Origin: Echiichthys vipera
Lineage: Eukaryota; Chordata; Actinopteri; Perciformes; Trachinidae
Assembly (NCBI GenBank): GCA_963691815.1
Contig: OY829662.1
Coordinates: 19,684,276-19,748,275, forward strand
Length of the DNA: 64,000 nt
Direction of reading: 5' to 3'
The notes under the pieces were generated by a model that made no database searches, was not told where the DNA came from, and saw only the letters and a list, made by a program, of their open reading frames with translations. Below are positions 35,296-49,655 of this stretch, piece after piece. A program made the position numbers and the translations under genes. Within the stretch, counting starts at the first letter, position 1, and the number at the start of each line of letters is the position of its first letter.

Positions 35296-35880
35296 CATGT
35301 ACGCATTCACAGGCTGTAGCTTTGTAAATAACATAAAGTCCACGCCTTTTAGCTACCGACTGATAATTTGTTTTAGGCTTTGAAGATTGAAAAAAGAGAT
35401 CAGGATAACAAGTGTCACATATCATCAGGGAACATCTTTTGACCATGTTCAAAGTGCTTCTGTAGTTTGTAACAAACTGTGAAAAGACTATAAAGTTAAC
35501 AAATCGTCCTGTGGACAATGATGCAACTTTAAGGGGGGAAGTGGGCATTCAAGCAGCCCGGCAAAAACGCTAGTCCTCCCATTCATTTTCAATGAGGATA
35601 GTGCGTTTAGGCTGCTGCAGTGGAAGCCACAGGGGGGTGCTGAAAAAACACCAAAAACAAAACTGTCTATAGAGAAAAGTTGAGACAAGGTTTGGTAAAG
35701 GGTCAATTAATGAATGGGCATATATAGGAATTAACAGGAATATATGGGAATGAATGGGAATTCACAGGAATAAACTAGGCATTTTGGAGTTATTTATACT
35801 ATTGATGATATTACTGATTATTTGATCAATACTATTTAGGTTAACTAACAAATACTAGATCAAACTGTGTTTATATATAG
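35296..35880. other. Unannotated stretch with GGGAAT-type repeats
   Basis: Between 35726 and 35776 the words GGAATTAACAGGAATATATGGGAATGAAT-like recur imperfectly. These resemble a fish repeat built of GGGAATTAA units. Not assigned. Confidence 0.35.
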
Positions 35881-36100
35881 TTGAATCCAATCCAATCCAA
35901 CTTTCTTTGTTAAGCACTTTGAAACAACCAGTGTCGACCAAAGTGCTGTACAGAAGAATACATTAGATATCATGAATAAAAAAAGACTCACATGAGGCAC
36001 AGAAATAACATATACAGCAATAAATTCAAAAACATAAAACATAAGTAAAAGTAACATAGGTAAAAAGACATAAAACATAAGTATAAAAATAATACCCATG
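35881..36100. repeat. Unclassified interspersed repeat with CCAAT units
   Basis: It begins with three CCAAT units and contains AAGCACTTTGAAACAACC and CCAAAGTGCTGTACAGAA, followed by A-rich ACATAAAAC-type DNA. This combination is common in fish genomes; the class is not clear from sequence. Confidence 0.45.
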
Positions 36101-38033
36101 CACATTTTGCAACCCTTGAGACTGATTCAACTTTTGGAGAAATGCAACCCGACGTCACGCTGTGGTGGCGATCTTGTCAGTCTGTTTTGAGGCGGGGTGA
36201 GAGTCCTGTACAGTAAACCTCCCTGCCTCTATCACTGTCAAAAGAACACTTTCGAAAACTTTGAGTTAACGTTAAAAAAACGAAACACAAGCACTTAACT
36301 TGCTGAGAGTCTGAGTAGAAGCTGATAGTTTACTGTAACAAGCTCCAGCACAAGCTCAGTACACTGTTTTCTTTCTCTCTTTCTCCATGAAATGAACGCT
36401 GCCTTCATGTCAGATCATTACAGCAATAAAGAATGAATAATTGTAAAATATAAAGTCTACTTGTGCTACATTAGGGGGTTAAAGAACACAACAGGACGTC
36501 ACACAAATGGGCCATTTAAGTGACAAACCTGAGGCGAATCTTCGAAGCTGCCAGGGGGAGAGTGAATGCTGACTTACTCTGGCTGGGTGAGGATGTTACC
36601 AAGAATTGTGTAACCTCTTCCCGGTAATGAGAACACTTAGTTACTGTTGATGTCACTTAAGTTCTAAAAGTTCTTGTGCAAATAGAGGCAAGAAAATGGA
36701 CTACTTGGTCTGAGTGACTCAGAAATGCGTTATCTTAGCTTTCTGCTGGTGGTGGGAGTTTTGTGGGGCTGTAAAAACAAATTTGAGAAGTGCGATGAAC
36801 AACGGCTCTGAGGCAGGAAATCTTAAAATGAAAACCAGTTAAAAACGCATAGACAGTTGCATAACTTTTTTTGATTAGCAAGCCCAGTTGTGACACAGGT
36901 AAGAAATGTTCATGTCTGAGGTGAGATAGTGAGGGCAAACACATTGGAGCTATGCAGATGTAGTGAGCATAGGTCAGATGCTTGGTGAGGGACTAATTAT
37001 GGCAGAGTGATTTGGACTAATAGGATCTGAGCCTCTGCACTGAGGTCGACTCCTCTGAGGACAGAATGATGATCAGTTCAGAGACCAGGCGATACTTCTC
37101 CCTGCAGGCAAACCCCGCCTTTAATAATACCATTACGCAAATGCTTCTCACTTTGCATCCCTCAGCCATTCTTCACTTTCATTACAATCTTGTTCGGCTT
37201 CCGCAATCCTCGTCCTTTCTTACTTTCTCTCTCATTCCTCCTTCCTCTCGATCTCCTCTTTGTGTTGCCTCTCACGCCAGTGGCTGTTGAATTATTGATG
37301 GAATGTTGAGCTGGTGAGATTTCTCCTGCTGCGGACTTGTTTGTTGGTCTGAGTTTGTGTTACTTTCTCTTTCTGTTGTCAAGCTGCGCCTGTGTGCGAA
37401 GGTGTGTGTGTGCGGATGTAAGTGTGCTTTTGTGTTCGGCTAATCAAATCTGCTGGCACGTCACCGCAAGACTTTGTAATCAGTGAGTGTTTGTCTGAAA
37501 TCGTCGCTGCATTTTGAGGGGCACAAGTGTATGCAACACACGCACAGGAACGTACATGTGCTCACAATCACATACACGCTTTACGTATGTTAATTGTTGG
37601 CGTCATAAAGGAGGAGGACAACAGCACGGTTTATGCCACGTGAATATAAAAGGCTTTGTATTCCTGTATCATATCAGTGAGTGAGCATCGGAAGGGCAGG
37701 GTTTTAGCTAAGCACCCCATTGTGATAATGACACCCTTAAGACATCAAATATCCTGTCACGACAACCTCCATGCGTCCAATTCTCCCCAATAAAATCAAG
37801 GTCAGAGTCAGAGCTGATAACAGGCTTTTCATATGAATTAGTGAGTTAGCTAAATTACTGAATGACAATGTTATTTGTTTGATGTGAGTTTCAAACTACT
37901 GCTGATAGTGCTAAAGATGCTAACCGTGTATATATATATGTATATATATACACAGGTATATATACAGTATATGGCAAGGTAGCAGTCAAATACTGACACA
38001 CAGCACTAGAAGATGGTAAATAATACTTACAAC
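36101..38033. other. Unannotated non-coding stretch
   Basis: No gene recognised. An alternating TA-rich segment lies at 37927-37972. Confidence 0.5.
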
Positions 38034-38801
38034 TAGGGCTGGGTGATATGACCAAAATGTTATATCGCGATAACAATTTCTGTTAAAAAAAGAAAAGGGC
38101 AAAGGCAAACTGCAAAATACATTTTCCCAATGTGTGTAAATAATAAACCTTCTGATTCTGGGCGGCTGACAGACGTGAAGGATGCACTTGAGTCCGGGTG
38201 CACCTGAGTCCGGGTGCACCTGAGTCCAGTGCGGCGCGGTCACACAGCCAGTTACTGAGTGATTTCTGATCATTTTCTTATTAAGTGTATTTGTTATTAT
38301 AAAACATAAATGTTTCTTGTTTCTTTATTTTCTTTGACATTAACAGTGAGGGTATATTTAGAACTGTAATTTCCTTTTTATATAGGGCTGTGTCGGACTC
38401 AGACTGACAGCAAAGCTGTAATCAGCCAGTAATTTATTAATTCCACTGAAACACTGCAACCTGTGTCGAAGTCACACATGGGCCGTGTGTGACATTCGTC
38501 TGGTGTGTAAACTGGTCTCTGTGTGTTAGACTTTTTTATGCCAATTTAGTTTAGAGAGAAACACAGTCTATGGCCACGCTAATAATGCATGGAGCGGCTC
38601 CTTAGACTAAGACTTCTCTTTATTGATCGCTTTGGGATGACTCCCCCACGGAAATTGGCTCACTTCACCGTCACACATCGCTCAGCCTGTAAAAGTGCAC
38701 GATTTATGACACCACTAGATAAACGGTAGAACAGGATATGAAACAATAGACGTCTTTCTATTCTAGTCACACGTTACATATCGTCATATCGCACAGCCCA
38801 A
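38034..38801. mobile_element. hAT-like non-autonomous element (GGGCTGGGTGATATGAC ends)
   Basis: Terminal inverted repeats: TAGGGCTGGGTGATATGACC at the left, and TTGGGCTGTGCGATATGACG read inward from 38801. No transposase frame is seen. The interior carries a 16-bp minisatellite (38184-38231). The flanking 8-mers do not match, so the duplication has decayed or the exact edges differ by a few bases. Confidence 0.65.
38184..38231. repeat. 16-bp minisatellite, three units
   Basis: Units GCACTTGAGTCCGGGT, GCACCTGAGTCCGGGT and GCACCTGAGTCCAGTG in tandem. Confidence 0.95.
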
Positions 38802-40149
38802 CTTGTGCTCTTTGATCATCCTATTTTTCAATCCATGTTTGTTTTTATTTTTTTTCTGTTCAGAGCAATAAAACAACGTGTTACATGTCCAGTATAATAT
38901 TACTAAAAACCCTCCTATGACACCCTCCAAGGCAATCCTGGCTCACTTACAGAATTGTATGAAAGTCCTTGCTCAATCTACAGATCCCAGTCACCAGAGG
39001 CAGGCTTCGGTAGCATCCAACGTCCCTGGGAAGCGCTATATTTAACTAGGCCGAAGAAATCAACACTAATTTTGTTTCCGTAGCTGCATTCCAACATGCT
39101 ACATTTCCCACATTCACTTAGAAAAGCTCTAAATTCCCTCTGTGATTATATAATGCGCTTCCCTGGTTAATTATAACATCATGCAGTGCGGAATATAGCC
39201 ACATCTTGCCATCAAAGCACTTTGAGGATTTAATGAAGAGTTTATACTCACTCATTGGTACTCAAAGAACACCCCAAAAAAAGAAAATTAATGTATTCAG
39301 TTGGCCGCAGCAGCAGCCCTCTCACACTGGAGATTTCCTTCTTACATCTAGTTTCACAACCAATAAGCTAAAACCACCTGCATTGCCCAACACACATCCA
39401 GAGCTCTTGTTGAACCAAGACTCCAGTGTTGTTTTTACAGCTAACTTGACATGAATAAGCAAGTTTTGGTCTAAAATATTGAAATACATTTATATTCAGA
39501 GAAGGACGCTAAAGGGAACTTCAGCTTGAAAGGGACCTTGAAACATGTCGAAGCTCCAGGGAGCCTTTTTCCCTTCAGCTACCACCACTAACAAATTAAT
39601 TAGTCAACGCTCTCTCAATGAAGAGGACAACAGTAGAGACTATAGATGTAGCTGAGAAATGACGACTCTTATCTTTGACTGCTGAAAAGAGTTATTAGTG
39701 CGTAGTGAGAAGGCATATTGAGCTGATTGAAGCCATTTATACACTGATTCTTCTCAAACCCCTGTCAGATGCAAAAGCTCACAAAGAGCCGTATGTTTCT
39801 GCTTCCAAACCCGTTTCGACCAGCTTCAGACTTTTTCAGCTTAAATCTCTGCTTCCTCCGTCCCTTAGCAAGTCGTTTTGCTTACAGATGTCCTGTCACT
39901 CAGTTTTGCCACGAATCGTAGCGTGCATTACCTTTGGTAATTTGTAATACTTGCGGAGGTCGTCTGTGTAATTTGTCAAATCAAAATACCACTGCAAATG
40001 CCTGCCATATTTTGCGAAACACAGAGGTCATGTGATAATATTAGTCCTGTGTTTATCAGTATCTCTGTGATTTGGTTTTGAAAGAGCCTTGACAGGGTTC
40101 CTACTCTTTTTAAGACAGTGTCAAATTCCTTGTCTTGCCGTGCCCCTTT
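38802..40149. other. Unannotated non-coding stretch
   Basis: Nothing recognised. Confidence 0.5.
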
Positions 40150-40204
40150 TTTATAACTCCAGACCACCCTTAAGGGTTTGCGCACCCCAGTTTGGGAACC
40201 ACTG
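40150..40204 (-). mobile_element. hAT element terminal fragment
   Basis: On the minus strand from 40204: CAGTGGTTCCCAAACTGGGG, then TGCGCAAACCCTTAAGGG. This is the start of a very common vertebrate hAT terminal repeat (CAGTGGTTCYCAA). Only one end is visible. Confidence 0.6.
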
Positions 40205-41686
<1,482 letters not shown>

Positions 41687-42069
41687 TCTAACTCTACTCC
41701 ATCTGTTGTTAAAGCCCTGCTCTTTTTGTAAATAGCCAATAGAAAACCACTCAAACACACATCAGAACGAGTGGGTTACATGGGAAAAGGTTTACCCAGC
41801 TGTTTTTTAAAAAAAGGTTTAAAATGATAATAATGTGATGCTCTTTTGACCCTGCAGGGAGCCTGTATTTTTATCTTGTTTTCTGCCACAGGTCGGTCAG
41901 AGGCCAGGGTCAACTACAGCACCACAAAAAAACATTCAAGTACAGCAGTTTGCCCTCTGACTCACAGGCCATTTTGTTGGGGAATCATTTCTTTTAGAGT
42001 ATACTTTTTTTTTGTCAATATCAACAAACCACAACAGTTGGAAATGAGAGTAAAGGCATACTCACATTG

Positions 42070-42480
42070 TCCATCCGTACCATGCCCAAGCACACTAAAG
42101 TCTAGTTCATTTGACCAGTGTGAGTACAACTGTACCGCCCTCAGGCCCGGCACATTTGCCAGCTGCACATGTACAGGCACGAGCGTGCACACGTGTATGA
42201 GCACGAGTGTGAGCATTGACAACAGTCCTGATGTTTATATACCTGTTCCTCGCGACGGACATTTGAAAAGATGTTTGTGGTGATCTGATGCGGAGGTGAA
42301 GTGTTTGCTAAAGATTTGGATGGATGAAACTAAATCTCTGAGGGCTGGTGACGTATAAGCAAGGCACATTGGAGCCGCGGCCCAGATCAATGTGAGTAAT
42401 GCAAGTACAAGCGGACCTGGGCCGTGGGGGAGGAGGGAGGGGGGACAATCACCCTAAAGCACGGGGCACGGTACGAATGG
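42070..42480. mobile_element. Candidate small DNA element with terminal inverted repeats
   Basis: CCATCCGTACCATGCCC (42071-42087) is matched in reverse complement by 42464-42480 at 15 of 17 positions. Both outer flanks carry ATTG (42066-42069 and 42481-42484). The interior has no recognised coding capacity, though CTGTACCGCCC near 42129 echoes the terminal motif. Family unknown to me. Confidence 0.4.
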
Positions 42481-44646
42481 ATTGAAGATTGAAAGTTAAA
42501 AGACAAGAAAGCATAGAGTTTGATGATGTCAATCATAAGCTAGAAAGTATTTCCAGCTGGATTTTAGTTCTTCATCTTCACAGAACTTTGGCATCCAGAC
42601 TGTGGAGGTTTTTTATGTGATCATAGTCTCTTTCAAATTATTCTAGTTTAATGTAAATGTACTGTTAAAATACCACTTAAGCTAATATCACCACAAAGCA
42701 CACTCTGTAATGCATAATACTGTATAATGTCTGTTTAACATAATATTAAAATATACCGTTTATGATTCTTCACAAAATCTGAGTGTCTAAAGAGGAAAAC
42801 ATGCCTCAAAAATGGAAAGAAAATAGTCATAAAGGGATAAATCAAACCAAAATCATATAGAGATACCAACTTCCCTTCAGCAGCAGACTCAACAGACAAT
42901 AACGCACTGCAGCCTCGGGGCACGCGTTTTCAAGTTCATAGTGCAGGATTTATCCGAGGGAGGTGTTTCTTACCGCCGGGTCTGTCAACAAACTCAGACA
43001 TTCGGCTCTTATCATTAAAGAAGACAAAAGACGCAAAGGCAACCAGCTGCAACCAGCTGAGTTTACAGTAACTTGTTTCTGAGCTATGTAACCCGTGTGA
43101 ACCACCAAGGGACATACACAAAGGACAGTTAAAGATGTACTTTTCTCTGACAACTGTGAACATGTCCAGGTAAATAGGAAATGTGAAAAGAGGCAAGGTG
43201 TTGTATTAGCACAGGCACTTGAGAAAACACAAGTCTTGTTTTTCCAATTTCCTGTAAATATGTATTCAGCCACTCATGTTGGATATTGCTTTTCTGCCAT
43301 TCTGCAGCAATCTATCTCAGAAAATATTTCCTACCTCTCTTGCACAGCATGTGTGACTAGCAGGCTAGTTTTAGAGGTGGTCCTGAATTTACGTGTTGGG
43401 TGAGTAGACATTTTGACCTGTTGGTAGGCGAGATAAAAAGTGTGTGTATTGATCTTTTATCATCTTCCAAAACAAATGTCCAATCGGATTGATACAAAAA
43501 CAATTTAGATTTGTCGATCAATCATTTTGAGTATGTTTTTAAGAAATATACATTCCCATGGCCACAATCACAGGCACACACTCCAGACTGGCAGTGTCCC
43601 AGTTGAACAAGTGCCTTTGATGGCAAAAGCACCTAATTTATTGGCAACCATATTTCAGACACGAAGAAAGCGTAAAACTGTGCAGTTACTGTGTCACCAC
43701 TTGAAAATAACAGCTCCTCTGAATACTTTAAATCAGGAAGTGAATTACACTCCTGCACTTACTCTGTCTTAGCCACGCGGCCTCTCTAACAACAAGGGTC
43801 AAGCAATCAGACCCTCGTAGAGTTAATCTGTCTGACATGATTAAACTAAAAAACTAATTTCCCTTCTCACACACAGTTAGTGATAGCACATTACAGTACT
43901 GGCCAACTGCACAGTACAATGGACGGCTGACATTTCCATTAAAGTTCATAGTGTGTTTAAATCACAGGGGGAAAAAATGTGGTCTAGCTGATTTTTTTTG
44001 TTCCCAGATTGAGACTGAATTTGATTATACACCATGAGACTGTGGGCGAGTGACAACGTGAGCTAAAAGAGCGACAGACCAGAGCGCCTTCATAAGGGGT
44101 GATGCCTTTTAAAGCAGTCTGGGGATCAATCAGGTACAGCTGCCTGTCTTTCACAGCTTCTCACACAAGTTATTTCTTTAGATATTGCTTTTTCATAACA
44201 AAAAACTATAAATCAAAGTTTCAAGGCATTGAGAGCAAACAAAGAAAAGAAACCGCCTGTGAGCAAAAGAGGACACATGCCGCCCAAGTGGCTGAACTGG
44301 CTGCTTAAACCAAAGGTCTCAGACCAAAGTCATGTTTATTTTACACAAATTAAACATACCAAACACAACACACAGCAGTGAAACAGACCCTACTGTATAC
44401 ACCAAGGGAATGAATGTCTATGTGTCAGAGTAGGGCTGCCTCCTAAAAGTGGATGAGTCAAGTAATCAGTTGAAAAGACAGATTTGTTTTTTTAAGTCAG
44501 TCGAATCACATGAATTTTTTTTCTAGCTCTGTCAATGTACACAGAGCAATGCGACAAAATGATCTAAACTCGTGATTAAAACAGAGAAGGATGATGAAAA
44601 CGGAGGAAAGCATTGTGCCCAACAGCACGAAGCTGGGCAGCGTCAC
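42481..44646. other. Unannotated non-coding stretch
   Basis: No element or exon recognised. Confidence 0.5.
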
Positions 44647-44916
44647 TATGGCTGCAATCGATTAGTTGCCAACTACTGAATTAATTGCCAACTATGTTCA
44701 AATGGATTAATCATTTTTAGTCAATTTCTCTGATTCCAGCTTCTTAAATGTAAATGTTTTCTTTCCTCCTCTATGACGAGAAACTGACTATCTTTGAGTT
44801 GTGGAGACATTTAAAAATGTCATCTTTGGCTTTGGGAAACTACATTTTTCACAATTTTATGACATTTTAGAGACCAAACACCTACGCGATTGATTGAGGA
44901 TATAATAAACGTTTTA
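44647..44916 (-). mobile_element. hAT-like non-autonomous element (TAGGGCTGCAA family), truncated
   Basis: The left end TATGGCTGCAATCGATTAG corresponds to the GTTGCAGCTCTA end of the 4519 copy. Shared internal words include TTTCCTCCTCTATGACGAG, TATCTTTGAGTTGTGG and TTTGGCTTTGGGAAACTAC. The GGGCTGCAA end is missing after about 44916. Confidence 0.7.
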
Positions 44917-45892
44917 ATGACAGTTTTGCTTTCTCTGACTGTGTGAAAATCTGCTGTTTTTCCATCGCAGTTTTTGAACAAAGGCATTAAATCGTGGATC
45001 TTACAGGTAAAACATAAGACTAATGCGAGTTTAATGTGGGGGGCACCTCTGCAGTAGCACTGAACTGACACTAACTGGGCAGGGGAGTGAATAATATTAA
45101 ACATATTTGCATTCAGTGTCGGAAATTAAAGGAGGCGAAGGGCAATAATGCCGTAAAAAAATAAGAATGCCCCTAAAAATAGGATTGAGGGGCCCCAAAG
45201 ATTGAAATTTATTTAAAATATTTAGCAGTTTAGGCCAATATACTAATCCTACATTGTGCCATAATTAATAATTATAAGTATTTTCATTCAATTAATTTTC
45301 ATTTTAATTTCCAGACACGTAAACAGCGTATGCTTTTTATTTACTCATGTTGGCACGAGCTGGGGATTACTGCAATTCAATCTAGGTTGGGTTCAAAAAA
45401 CAGCATTACACTGATTGCCCCCAAAATGTTGTAAATGCCCAAATATTTTAGACATTGTGAGCTAAGGTTTCCTCGCATGAGTGTTTATAAAAACAAAAAT
45501 GATCAAAAGTCAAGGAAAACCCTGAACTGATTGACCATGAGCTCACAGAGGTTTCCAAAAGTTTTGGGAGGAGGTCAGAACTCAAAACCAAAGTGAGGAA
45601 ACCATCATGGATGTTGGTTTGTGCACAGGGGTGTTCACAAACTTTTGCCACAAAGTTAGAAGCATACTATTCTCTCTTAAAGTTGGGGAAATTGTGATGC
45701 GACACCTTCGTTAAGTATCTCCACGTACTTTTGAATAAAGTGTACATCGATCTATGGACAAAAATGTTGTCCAGCAAGATTCTCCAATCCATTCATGTCC
45801 AAACAAAAAGACATTTTCCTTCTTCCACGTAATGGCCATCTTTCGCTCTTACATGTTTGTTTTTTCTCCTCATCCATCACCCATTCCCTGCA

Positions 45893-45899
<7 letters not shown>
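44917..45899. other. Unannotated non-coding stretch
   Basis: Nothing recognised. Confidence 0.5.
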
Positions 45900-45923
<24 letters not shown>

Positions 45924-45930
45924 CACACAC
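45900..45930. repeat. (CA)n microsatellite
   Basis: CA units with one GA interruption. Confidence 0.93.
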
Positions 45931-46085
45931 GTACTGTAGAAGCTGTCTGCTCGTCTCCTCCTGTCCTCATTAGCAGGCAAGGCCCCGCTCTTGTTTGCAC
46001 ACTCCACTGTTCTGACTAAATGAGAAAATTAATGAGCTAGGGTTAGCTAGAGGGAACACCACAACCTTCAGTGCCCCCAGCCCCA

Positions 46086-46110
46086 AACACACACACACAC
46101 ACACACACAC
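46086..46110. repeat. (CA)n microsatellite
   Basis: About 12 CA units. Confidence 0.93.
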
Positions 46111-49100
46111 CTGAGTCACTCCTCCGTCCACCCCTGTGTTACTCCCTCACCTCCCAGCTCCATCTCCTGTTCCAGTCTCCCACATACTTGTTTAATTTCA
46201 CGCCATTGCTGATGCTGTTACCTGTCTCGGCTGTGTAGATGAGCCATTGGTAAACAAAGAGGATGCTGTAAAACTTCACCTCCGTCTCCCCCATCATTCT
46301 CATCACTTACGCTGTTTGGCCGGAGGAACACTACACTCAATAAAGACAAGAGAAAGAGAATACCAATGATCATGGAGAGAAGTGGCGCATCTGCAGAACT
46401 GCTGTGCGATTATTAAGTACTTTTAATAAAACGCTGAAAGGAGCCCAAAGGCAATAAGTGCAGACTACAGGAAAGTTCTACAAAGTAAAATTCCTCAAAA
46501 GCAACTTTGAAAAAGGGCTCATTTACATAAATACTCCAAGAGTGCAGGTACATAGAAGATGAATCACGCTAATACCTACACATTGTTTACATACTTATGA
46601 ATAAAATGAATAAATTATAAGTAGCCACCTCGCTGGCAGAGAAGATTAATAATGGATGGTCTCTTTTGAGTGGATGCTTTGAAAACACACTGACGCAAGC
46701 GCACAAGTACACACACAGAGGCAAGCAGTGGCACGAATATTTCTAATCGAGCTCAAGAGATGTGGTTGACTGATAGCGTGGAGAAAGCCCTGTTTGTACA
46801 GTCTGCTGCCTCAGCCGAACTAGATGATTCATTACATGCCCAGAGTATGACAGAGAAAAACACTTTAAAGCATCTTGAAAGCAAAGAAGTTTGCAATTTC
46901 TTTTCTGACCTGTTTATTTCTCTCCCTCAGAGGAATACAAAGAGCATGTGTCTGCAGTAAGGGGCGGAAAATTCAGATAATCAATATATTGTTTGTTTAA
47001 GCCCACTCCCCTTTAGTTACTGTTGCTTAGTCTGTCGAGCCTTCAAATCTAGCTCTGCACATATGAGGCGATGACTTAGTAACCGGTTATAGTTTTTTGG
47101 GGCATTTTTTAGGGTAATTGTTCTAAATTTATTTTGCTACTTCACTGGTCTCCCTCGGTAAACATTCAGCATCCTCATCAGCTAGCAAATTAAATTAATA
47201 GCTAAAATTATAGGACAGTATTGTGAAGGAAAAAATAATATAAAACTGTATTCTACCATTATAAAGAATACATACCCATACTGTTCGGCAGCCTAGATTC
47301 CATGGATCCTATTTTCGCCTCAGCGAGGGAACCAATCACAGAATGGGGAGAGACGGTGACGATAACATTTATGCGACACACCGAAGCTTGTACTGCAGCC
47401 TGTCGCTCTAAATACGTCATATGGTATAATTAATACGATTGGCTTTTTTGATTGACATTTGATAGACATTCATAGCGCCCAATGAACAGCTCTGGGCATA
47501 AACCACGCCTAAAATACGAGAAAAATTAATGGGTGGTTCCCAGACCAAATTTTCTTGAGCCAGGCTACAATATCCTCAACAATCCTCCTAAAGAGTTTAA
47601 CAATAAGAGATAATAAGAGAATAATGTAGTCAGCTAAAGATATGCTGACTCTTGGTAAGAAGTAACGTTAAGTCATTACTATTTATTATAAGATAGTTAG
47701 CCAAACATGTTAGCAATACAAACAAACATAATAATACATTCATCACACATTCATTCTAGTATTTTTGGTTTTGGAAAGACAATTAAAAATACACGCCACT
47801 CTTACTAAAACACTGTGGACATCTCTAGTTTCAGAAATCATGTATTAAGGAGCTGAATTTGTCCCGGTACTACAACAAAAACATCCACTGCAAAAAAGTA
47901 CTTTCCCATTATACAATCATTATAAAAAAGACATCTGTTAAACGGTTGACAAGACACCTTGAACATCATTACTCTTCGTATAATGCCTTTTTTGATCATC
48001 AATGTATTCACTTTGACTTCCCAGAGTGTGACGTCCTCCCCAATGTAACATTACGGACTGTAGTTAAAAAATCATGATTGTGCATGTGCAGTATTTCTGT
48101 TTTTTCCCGGGCGAGCTATAGGCTGCCCCGCCAGTCAAGCAATTTTCACAAAAACTCATGGGGGCCATGTTGAGTTCAGTATTCAGTTCTTATAGTACAT
48201 CCATGTGAGAAATCTACAGCTCAAAAGGCCTGCTGTGCATAGTTACTGTTGCTAAGCCACAATAGGCTGTGCTATCGAGTGGTCAATTAAATGCAAATAA
48301 ACAACAAAAGACATGTTTCACTAGTCTCACAATCCAAATAAAGCTCCAAATCCCTCCGGCCTAAATCAGCTGTAAACTCTAGTCCAGTTTCTTATTTGTT
48401 TTTGTTTTTTGGGGGGGGGGGCTTTAAGGGCCTTGAACCCTCTGCTCCTCTGTTGCCCTCTAGTTATCAATATATGAGATTGTATAAATGAGAGCAAATA
48501 TGAAAGCCAGAAAGAGCACCAACAGGCTCCTGTGGTATTTTTCTTCTTTATGTCAGTCCTAATAGCTGAATAGGTCCTGGGGGAGGCATTGCTCTGATGC
48601 CAGCAAGCACACAGCCAGGGTTTTTAATCAGCCTTTAAGTAAATATACCACGATTGCATCGCCAGCTCTGTCTCTCAATACAACGCAAATGGCCTACAGG
48701 AATCAGATCAACTGATATATTCTCTGAGATAAGATTCTAATACATTTTAAATGTGGGGGGATGATACTAGAGGAGGATATTTATCGATGGAAATGGAAAA
48801 CTAACTAACTGCAATAGTGAGTCAGAAAGCAAACTCAAATAAACTTCATGAAATTGCCAATTTGGCACACACATAATGGTTCCTTTGCTCTGCAGCAGTA
48901 ACTCATTAACAACAGAACTTGAACCCATACTCTAGCTCTGTGTTAAGACATGGCCTCAGGGAGGGAACTTGAGGATGCTCAGACTCTGTAAATAATAGAT
49001 GCAGTTTAGGGACTTGGAGACTGAAACACACAGAGTGGATATGTCAGGAAGTGAAAGGGGGGAAAATGAAAAGGTGGTTTGATCAATCACAGAGGGCTGA

Positions 49101-49580
49101 AAGAAGCAATCTCCATTTTGAAGGCCGTTTCATATCCTTGCTTTTATTTTCAAACAGCCGAAACACCCAAAGTATTTCACATTTCATATCTATCTATTCA
49201 AAATCTTCATGAGGGAATGTCATTTGAAACAACAGAGGGCTGAAATTATTGGAAAACACCCTCAACACTAGATCAAAGCTGAAACACAAGTCTTCAAAAT
49301 CTCTCCTCAGGAGATAGAGATGAGTCTGTCTTTCTTTTGTTTAAATGAACGGCTCTTTGTCTCTGTTGAGCGATTATTCAAATCCCAAATGACTTCCAAC
49401 AAAAGTAATCGATTGTAAGGGAAAGAAAGAGATGCTGCCTTCAACCGGCTCAATGAAAACATCACTCAAGCTTTTTTTCAGACATTCAGAATCAGATGAC
49501 TATTGTTTGATCTAACGTTTATGATTCCAGGTGATGCTGGTCACATCTTACTTTTGTGTAGGTTTGGCTATTCTCTACTC
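46111..49580. other. Long unannotated non-coding stretch
   Basis: No gene recognised. There is an 11-base G run at 48411-48421, and the 14-mer TAGTTACTGTTGCT occurs at 47014 and 48240. A possible worn inverted-repeat element (AGCCTAG/AGCCTGG edges) at about 47288-47570 is too weak to annotate. Confidence 0.45.
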
Positions 49581-49655
49581 CAAGATTCAAGATTCAAGAT
49601 TCAAGATTCAAGATTCAGGATTCAAGAAGCTTTATTTATCCCGAGGGAAATTATT
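49581..49655 (-). repeat. LINE/SINE 3'-tail fragment with heptamer array
   Basis: Six 7-bp units CAAGATT (the last CAGGATT) at 49581-49622 are followed by CTTTATTTATCCCGAGGGAAATT. Read on minus, AATTTCCCTCGGGATAAATAAAG leads into a GAATCTT array. The same tail type ends the SINE at 50859-51106, so both probably derive from the same LINE partner. Confidence 0.7.

Noticed and set aside
35726..35776. GGGAAT-type imperfect repeats, echoed at 1385-1410
   Set aside because: Reminiscent of a fish repeat family, but too little sequence to define an element.
47288..47570. Possible inverted-repeat element with AGCCTAG/AGCCTGG edges
   Set aside because: Match limited to about seven bases; no duplication.
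47014..48253. Repeated 14-mer TAGTTACTGTTGCT
   Set aside because: Two short occurrences without extended similarity; could be a shred of a repeat but cannot be bounded.
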